Below, one piece after another: positions 4,822-7,861 of a stretch of 7,861 nt of DNA (positions are counted from its first letter, which is position 1; each line of letters starts with the position of its first letter). The notes beneath the pieces were generated by a model. The model was given only the letters and a program-made list of their open reading frames with translations. It searched no databases and was not told the origin of the DNA. The DNA lies in assembly GCA_030597775.1 (NCBI GenBank), contig JAUVRF010000073.1, positions 1-7,861 on the forward strand, read 5' to 3'. Source of the DNA: Methanobacteriota archaeon. GTDB taxonomy: Archaea; Thermoplasmatota; DTKX01; GCA-020343715. The translations under genes were made by a program, and so were the position numbers.

Positions 4822-6351
4822 ATGACCCATTATGACCTTATAGTGATCGGTACTGGCGCGGGCCAGAACGTGGCCGCCCAGGCATTCTCCATGGGACTCA
4901 AGGTTGCAGTCATCGACAAGGACCCCATCGGGGGCACATGCCTCAACAGGGGGTGCATCCCGTCCAAGGTCTGGACGACAGCGGCCGACGTGATCCGCGA
5001 GGCCGAGGACGCGGCGGCGATCGGCGTGCACATGAAGCTGGAGAAGGCGGACTATTCCCTCATCCGGAAGCGGACCTGGGAGATCGTCCTGGATGGCCGC
5101 GAACCAATGGAGAAGGGTGTGGCCGCCACAAAGAATTTCGACTTCTACAACGAACCGGGCGAGTTCGTGGCCGACATGACCATCCAGGTGGGCAAGAAGA
5201 GGATCACCGCGGACAAGATAGTCATCGCCTCCGGCGCCAAGCCCTACATCCCCCCCATCCAGGACATCGAGGCCGTGGGCTACCTGACCAACCGCAACAT
5301 ATTCGACCTGGAGGCGCTTCCCAGATCGGTCATAGTCGTGGGCGGCGGCTACATCGCAACCGAGTTCTCCCACTTCCTCTCCGCCATGGGCGTGGAGGTG
5401 ACCATCGTGGGCCGCAACCCCAGGCTCCTGAAGGCGGAGGACCCCGAGATCAGCACCGCGGTGCTCGCGGGCATGGCCCGTCGCATGCGGGTGCTGGTGA
5501 ACTTCGAGGCGATCTCCGCCTCCAAGGACGGCAGCGGCAAGCACATGATCGTCCGCGACCTGGGAACGGGCAAGGAGTACACGTTATCCGCCGAGGAGAT
5601 CCTCCTGGCCGCCGGACGCGTGAGCAATGCGGACATGCTCAAGCCATGGGTCACGGGCGTGGAGGTGGACGAGAAGGGCTGGATCAAGACCAACGACCTT
5701 CTGGAGACCACCCGGAAGAACATCTGGGCATTGGGCGACTGCGTGAACCGGGGCCAGTTCCGGCACACGGCCAACTACCATTCCGATGTCGTGTTCCGCA
5801 ACGCCTTCCAGGACTCGAAGGTGAAGGTCGACGAGCACGCCATCCCCAGCGCGGTCTTCACATGGCCCCAGGTGGGCTCAGTCGGCATGACCGTGCAGCA
5901 GGCCATCGACGCGGGCCTCCACATCCATGTTGGCAAGTACTTCTTCTACGACTCGGCCAAGGGCTTCGCGATGGGGGACCAGGAGGCCTTCGTCAAGGTG
6001 GTGGTGGACACGTCCAACAACAAGATACTCGGCGCCCACATCGTCGGACCCCAGGCCTCGGTACTGGTCCAGCTGGTCGTGGACCTCATGAACGCTGGTG
6101 ACCAGACCTTCTATCCCCTGGCGAGGGCACAGATAATCCACCCCGCCCTGTCCGAGGTCGTGGTCAGGGCATTCGGCAACCTGCAGCATCCGGAGGGCGC
6201 TCCCGGTGAGCATGGTCACGGTCACGATCATGGTCCCGGACAGGGACAAGGCCACGGACCGCAGAGGGCCAGCAAGAAAGCCCATGGCGCCAGCGGGCAC
6301 GGCCACGGCCACGAACATGGTGACGGCAAGGGCCAGGGCCATAGCCATTGA
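4822..6351 (+). CDS. FAD-dependent disulfide oxidoreductase (dihydrolipoamide dehydrogenase/GR/MerA family) with His-rich tail
   Basis: A 509-residue class I pyridine-nucleotide disulfide oxidoreductase. FAD-binding GTGAGQ is at 10-15; the redox-active disulfide is C40-LNRG-C45 within GGTCLNRGCIPSK; the NAD(P) loop GGGYIATEF starts at G174; the second FAD motif is ALGD (D306); and the dimer-interface catalytic pair is H440/E445 in HPALSE. All residues for disulfide reduction are therefore present. After the second Rossmann strand (VTIVGRNPRLLK), R198 with K204 stands where glutathione reductases keep the two basic residues for NADPH; NADH-using lipoamide dehydrogenases have Glu one residue earlier, here Gly. 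NADPH preference is my inference. The core ends near 455, and residues 464-509 form a His/Gly tail with 12 histidines, probably binding Ni, Zn, Co or Cu. There is no N-terminal HMA domain and no C-terminal Cys pair as in MerA. The substrate may be lipoamide, a low-molecular-weight disulfide or a metal ion. It is cytoplasmic and monocistronic, with its own promoter and ribosome binding site. Confidence 0.9.
   Translation: MTHYDLIVIGTGAGQNVAAQAFSMGLKVAVIDKDPIGGTCLNRGCIPSKVWTTAADVIREAEDAAAIGVHMKLEKADYSLIRKRTWEIVLDGREPMEKGVAATKNFDFYNEPGEFVADMTIQVGKKRITADKIVIASGAKPYIPPIQDIEAVGYLTNRNIFDLEALPRSVIVVGGGYIATEFSHFLSAMGVEVTIVGRNPRLLKAEDPEISTAVLAGMARRMRVLVNFEAISASKDGSGKHMIVRDLGTGKEYTLSAEEILLAAGRVSNADMLKPWVTGVEVDEKGWIKTNDLLETTRKNIWALGDCVNRGQFRHTANYHSDVVFRNAFQDSKVKVDEHAIPSAVFTWPQVGSVGMTVQQAIDAGLHIHVGKYFFYDSAKGFAMGDQEAFVKVVVDTSNNKILGAHIVGPQASVLVQLVVDLMNAGDQTFYPLARAQIIHPALSEVVVRAFGNLQHPEGAPGEHGHGHDHGPGQGQGHGPQRASKKAHGASGHGHGHEHGDGKGQGHSH
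6211..6348 (+). repeat. Low-complexity His/Gly-coding segment at the end of the oxidoreductase gene
   Basis: These bases encode 46 residues with 12 His, mostly as HG or GH dipeptides in two clusters: HGHGHDHG at 464-471 and HGHGHEHG at 493-500, separated by a GQGQGHGPQRASKKAHGAS linker. Codons for the two clusters alternate (GGT CAC/GAT CAT against GGC CAC/GAA CAT), so they are not a recent exact duplication. Such tails are known in nickel-handling proteins (HypB, UreE, SlyD) but are uncommon in this oxidoreductase family. Confidence 0.8.
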
Positions 6352-6371
6352 GCGAAGGGTCGGTCCCGGCG

Positions 6372-7394
6372 TCATGCGGGGAAGACGTACATCACACCCG
6401 CGATCACCGTGGCGGCCATCATGAGCATGGCGAGGGCTCCCACGTACATGTGGGGCTTGCGGATCTTGCGTTTCATGTCCTTCCGCATCAGGAACACGAT
6501 CCCCATGGCCAGGGCGGTGAAGGCCAGGGCGAGGTCGATGGAGGCGATGGTGGAGTGGGCGACCCTGATGTGTCCCGACTCCAGCTGGGCCACCATGTAG
6601 ACGCCGATGATGAGACCGATGGTGGCAAAGGCCACACCGGTCGTTCCTAGCCAGTGGTGGTAGTTGAGGTACTTCTTCTTGAGCCTCCTCTTGTACACCA
6701 CGCAGAAGAAGGCGGCGGCCAGGAAGATCATCGCCAGGGACATGGAGATGGCATGGTACGGCCACAGGACCGGATACTCGGTGGACTCGAACTCCCCGGT
6801 ACCCATGTTGATGACCGCGGTGCCCCTTCGGGTGTGATAGGTCTCGAACGCGTCGGTGTTGCTGGTTGCCCATATCAGGGTCATCTTGCCCTCGCGGGGT
6901 ATGTCGTTGTCCAGATCGTCGCCCGTGGAAAGGAGGCGGGTGAACTCGGCGGTGGTCACACCCCCGGATTCCTTCACGGTGTACTCGAGCAGGTCGAAGG
7001 AGCCGCCCTCATCCACGTCATCGGGATGGGGGCCGGTCTCGCCGAGGGACCAGGCGTCGTGGAGGTCGAACTCCCCGGTTGCCTGCCTGAAGGCGATCAC
7101 CATGTCCGCATCCTTCATGCGGACGGTCGGGTCGAAGCCGACGGCCACCATGCCAGATGCCTTGGCCTTTATCGCCATCTGTATGGTGGCGTTGTCGAGG
7201 AACTTCCAGTAAAGGGTGAAGTGCCCGTCACCGAGGGAGACGCGGAACTCGTACTCGTCATCGTGGATATCTCCGTCCACGGATGACCCCTCGGCTGCGC
7301 AGGACGATGCCAGCAGGAGCATCAGCACGGCGACGGTCAGGATGATCGTGGCGGTCCTCAGGGTGGCTCCACCGATACGGCCCTCACGCGACAT
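6372..7394 (-). CDS. DOMON-cytochrome b561 membrane protein (probable trans-membrane electron transfer)
   Basis: A 340-residue protein with an N-terminal signal segment (about 13-31, then C32 and AA), an extracytoplasmic DOMON domain at about 38-205, and a b561 module of four membrane helices (about 211-234, 247-270, 279-303, 315-338). DOMON features include GMVAVGFDP (81-89), the MKDADMVIAF strand (93-102) with Met as candidate heme ligand, TAEFTRLL with later D-x-D (148-164), and TYHTRRG (185-191) with H187 as the second ligand; this follows the Met/His heme ligation of cellobiose dehydrogenase and AIR12 domains. The helices carry H214, H246 or H247, H280 and H315, the four histidines that bind two b hemes in b561 proteins. 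Eukaryotic relatives (CYBDOM, FRRS1) move electrons across membranes and can reduce ferric iron. GGAGGG lies 5 bases before the ATG. The gene converges with the oxidoreductase gene, 20 bases apart. The quinone or soluble donor and the external acceptor are unknown. Confidence 0.87.
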   Translation of the reverse strand: MSREGRIGGATLRTATIILTVAVLMLLLASSCAAEGSSVDGDIHDDEYEFRVSLGDGHFTLYWKFLDNATIQMAIKAKASGMVAVGFDPTVRMKDADMVIAFRQATGEFDLHDAWSLGETGPHPDDVDEGGSFDLLEYTVKESGGVTTAEFTRLLSTGDDLDNDIPREGKMTLIWATSNTDAFETYHTRRGTAVINMGTGEFESTEYPVLWPYHAISMSLAMIFLAAAFFCVVYKRRLKKKYLNYHHWLGTTGVAFATIGLIIGVYMVAQLESGHIRVAHSTIASIDLALAFTALAMGIVFLMRKDMKRKIRKPHMYVGALAMLMMAATVIAGVMYVFPA

Positions 7395-7420
7395 TCCTTC
7401 CCTCCGGGCCCCACCCTGGA

Positions 7421-7440
7421 CCGGGCATGCACCTGCCCGG
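7421..7440 (-). promoter_or_regulatory. Perfect 7-bp inverted repeat in the leader of the DOMON-b561 gene
   Basis: CCGGGCA and TGCCCGG are exact reverse complements separated by a 6-base loop. They lie between the predicted promoter and the ribosome binding site of the DOMON-b561 gene, in a 71-base intergenic stretch. The flanking CCACCC (7411-7416) can instead pair with GGGTGG (7439-7444), which overlaps the right arm, so two exclusive folds are possible. It could be an operator, an mRNA hairpin, or the end signal of the upstream gene; GC-rich DNA also makes such repeats by chance. Confidence 0.35.
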
Positions 7441-7465
7441 GTGGTTCCCCCGTGATGTACGGGCT

Positions 7466-7861
7466 TCAGTCTAATAATATTACCGAATCGACGAAGAGCT
7501 CGTACTCCTCGTCCTCGTCCAGATCAATGACACGGACCTTCTCGACCTCGCCCTCGCCACTGACCTCCAGGAGCTTTGAAAGGAAGAGGAGCTTGACATC
7601 GGAGCGCTTGGCCATGGACCCGAGTGTGTCCTTCCCGGGCAGTTTGTCGGAAACCGTCATGAACACCACGCGGCCGGCGACCTCGGTGAGGTCCATGGCC
7701 ATCTCGAGCGACTCGGGACCCATGTCGACCACCAGCACCCGCTTGCCCTCCATTTCCGATGGGTCGGGTGCCGTCCCGTGGTAGCCCTTGCCAATATAAT
7801 CTTCCGAGCCCTTGACCGGACCCTGTACGATGGTGCCGCAGGCCTTCTCGGGCACCTGGCC
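7466..7861 (-). CDS. C-terminal part of a thioredoxin-reductase-like protein with degenerate active site (5' end outside window)
   Basis: The frame is open through the right window edge, so the N terminus is missing; a GTG at 7855 could start it but has no visible support. The 131 visible residues align with the NADPH-binding domain of thioredoxin reductase/AhpF: GSEDYIGKGYHG corresponds to the PGE-x-x-F-x-G-K-G-V-x-x-C region, GKRVLVVD to the first strand, and LEMAMDLTEVAGRVVFMTVSDKL and KLLFLSKLLEVSGEGEVEKVRVIDL to the following units. Three key elements are lost: the CxxC redox pair (GTAPDP stands where C-A-T-C-D is usual), the GxGxxA nucleotide loop (now VDMGPESLE), and the HRRxxxR NADPH motif (now MTVSDKLPGK). 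The protein also stops about 75 residues early, before the second FAD half. It is probably not a normal reductase; a remodelled or structural paralogue, or a decaying gene, is possible. The last codons (GTA ATA TTA TTA) are AT-rich, probably because the next promoter overlaps them. Confidence 0.65.
   Translation of the reverse strand, partial: GQVPEKACGTIVQGPVKGSEDYIGKGYHGTAPDPSEMEGKRVLVVDMGPESLEMAMDLTEVAGRVVFMTVSDKLPGKDTLGSMAKRSDVKLLFLSKLLEVSGEGEVEKVRVIDLDEDEEYELFVDSVILLD
7472..7482 (-). promoter_or_regulatory. Probable TATA element of the DOMON-b561 gene, inside the 3' end of the upstream gene
   Basis: On the minus strand the sequence reads TAATATTATTA, the most AT-rich stretch of this part of the window. 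It lies about 83 bases before the ATG at 7394, which would put the transcript start near 7450 and leave a leader of about 55 nt containing the inverted repeat at 7421-7440 and the GGAGGG ribosome binding site. This closely parallels the layout before the oxidoreductase gene, where the TATA box is about 89 bases upstream of the ATG. Confidence 0.45.

Noticed and set aside
4732..5544. A 270-residue minus-strand frame opposite the oxidoreductase start and promoter
   Set aside because: It would read through the promoter region and opposite the conserved FAD/disulfide motifs, and has no recognisable domain.
4938..6101. A 387-residue plus-strand frame inside the oxidoreductase gene
   Set aside because: Shifted-frame composition with no motifs, while the overlapping frame has the full flavoenzyme signature.
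4822..6351. Oxidoreductase as a true mercuric reductase (merA)
   Set aside because: There is no HMA domain, no C-terminal vicinal cysteine pair and no merR or merT-like neighbours; only the shared core fold supports it.
6352..6371. Terminator between the convergent oxidoreductase and DOMON-b561 genes
   Set aside because: The 20-base gap has no T run on either strand and no convincing stem-loop.
5878..6873. A 331-residue minus-strand frame spanning the ends of the oxidoreductase and DOMON-b561 genes
   Set aside because: It crosses the junction of two well-supported genes and consists of H, R, G and P-rich shadow sequence.

Overview
The window looks like chromosomal DNA from a GC-rich archaeon, most likely a euryarchaeal or Thermoplasmatota-type lineage. 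The signs are archaeal-style TATA elements standing out as AT-rich islands in GC-rich DNA, one gene whose start lies about 28 nt after its TATA element (leaderless pattern), other genes with clear GGAGG ribosome binding sites, and small exported proteins with one N-terminal hydrophobic segment. The lineage is inference: no rRNA or other phylogenetic marker is present. No tRNA, rRNA, insertion sequence, phage gene or CRISPR array was seen. The genes are dense, and no gene-free stretch exceeds about 180 bases.

Left part (1-1158): the end of an unidentified protein with a PCNA-interacting-like C-terminal motif runs in from the left. It converges with a minus-strand extended-SDR (NAD-dependent epimerase/dehydratase-like) protein that lacks the usual catalytic tyrosine. 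Middle (1306-3913): a two-gene plus-strand operon encodes a small exported beta-rich protein and, one base after its stop, a 678-residue OPT-family transporter.

Centre (3934-4644): under its own leaderless-type promoter lies a PqqD-like protein (the RiPP recognition element fold) with a very basic N-terminal tail. A 70-residue four-cysteine protein follows. No RiPP-modifying enzyme is visible.

Right part (4721-7861) is rich in redox genes. A flavin disulfide oxidoreductase of the dihydrolipoamide dehydrogenase/glutathione reductase/mercuric reductase family has a complete active site, an NADPH-type arginine and a 46-residue His/Gly-rich tail. Converging on it is an exported DOMON domain fused to a four-helix cytochrome b561, with candidate ligands for three hemes. 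Upstream of that is the end of a thioredoxin-reductase-like protein that has lost the CxxC, the glycine-rich nucleotide loop and the C-terminal FAD half. A possible theme is electron transfer across the membrane (DOMON-b561), thiol/disulfide or metal chemistry in the cytoplasm (His-tailed oxidoreductase), and uptake of peptides or metal chelates (OPT). That link rests on gene proximity and is only a hypothesis.
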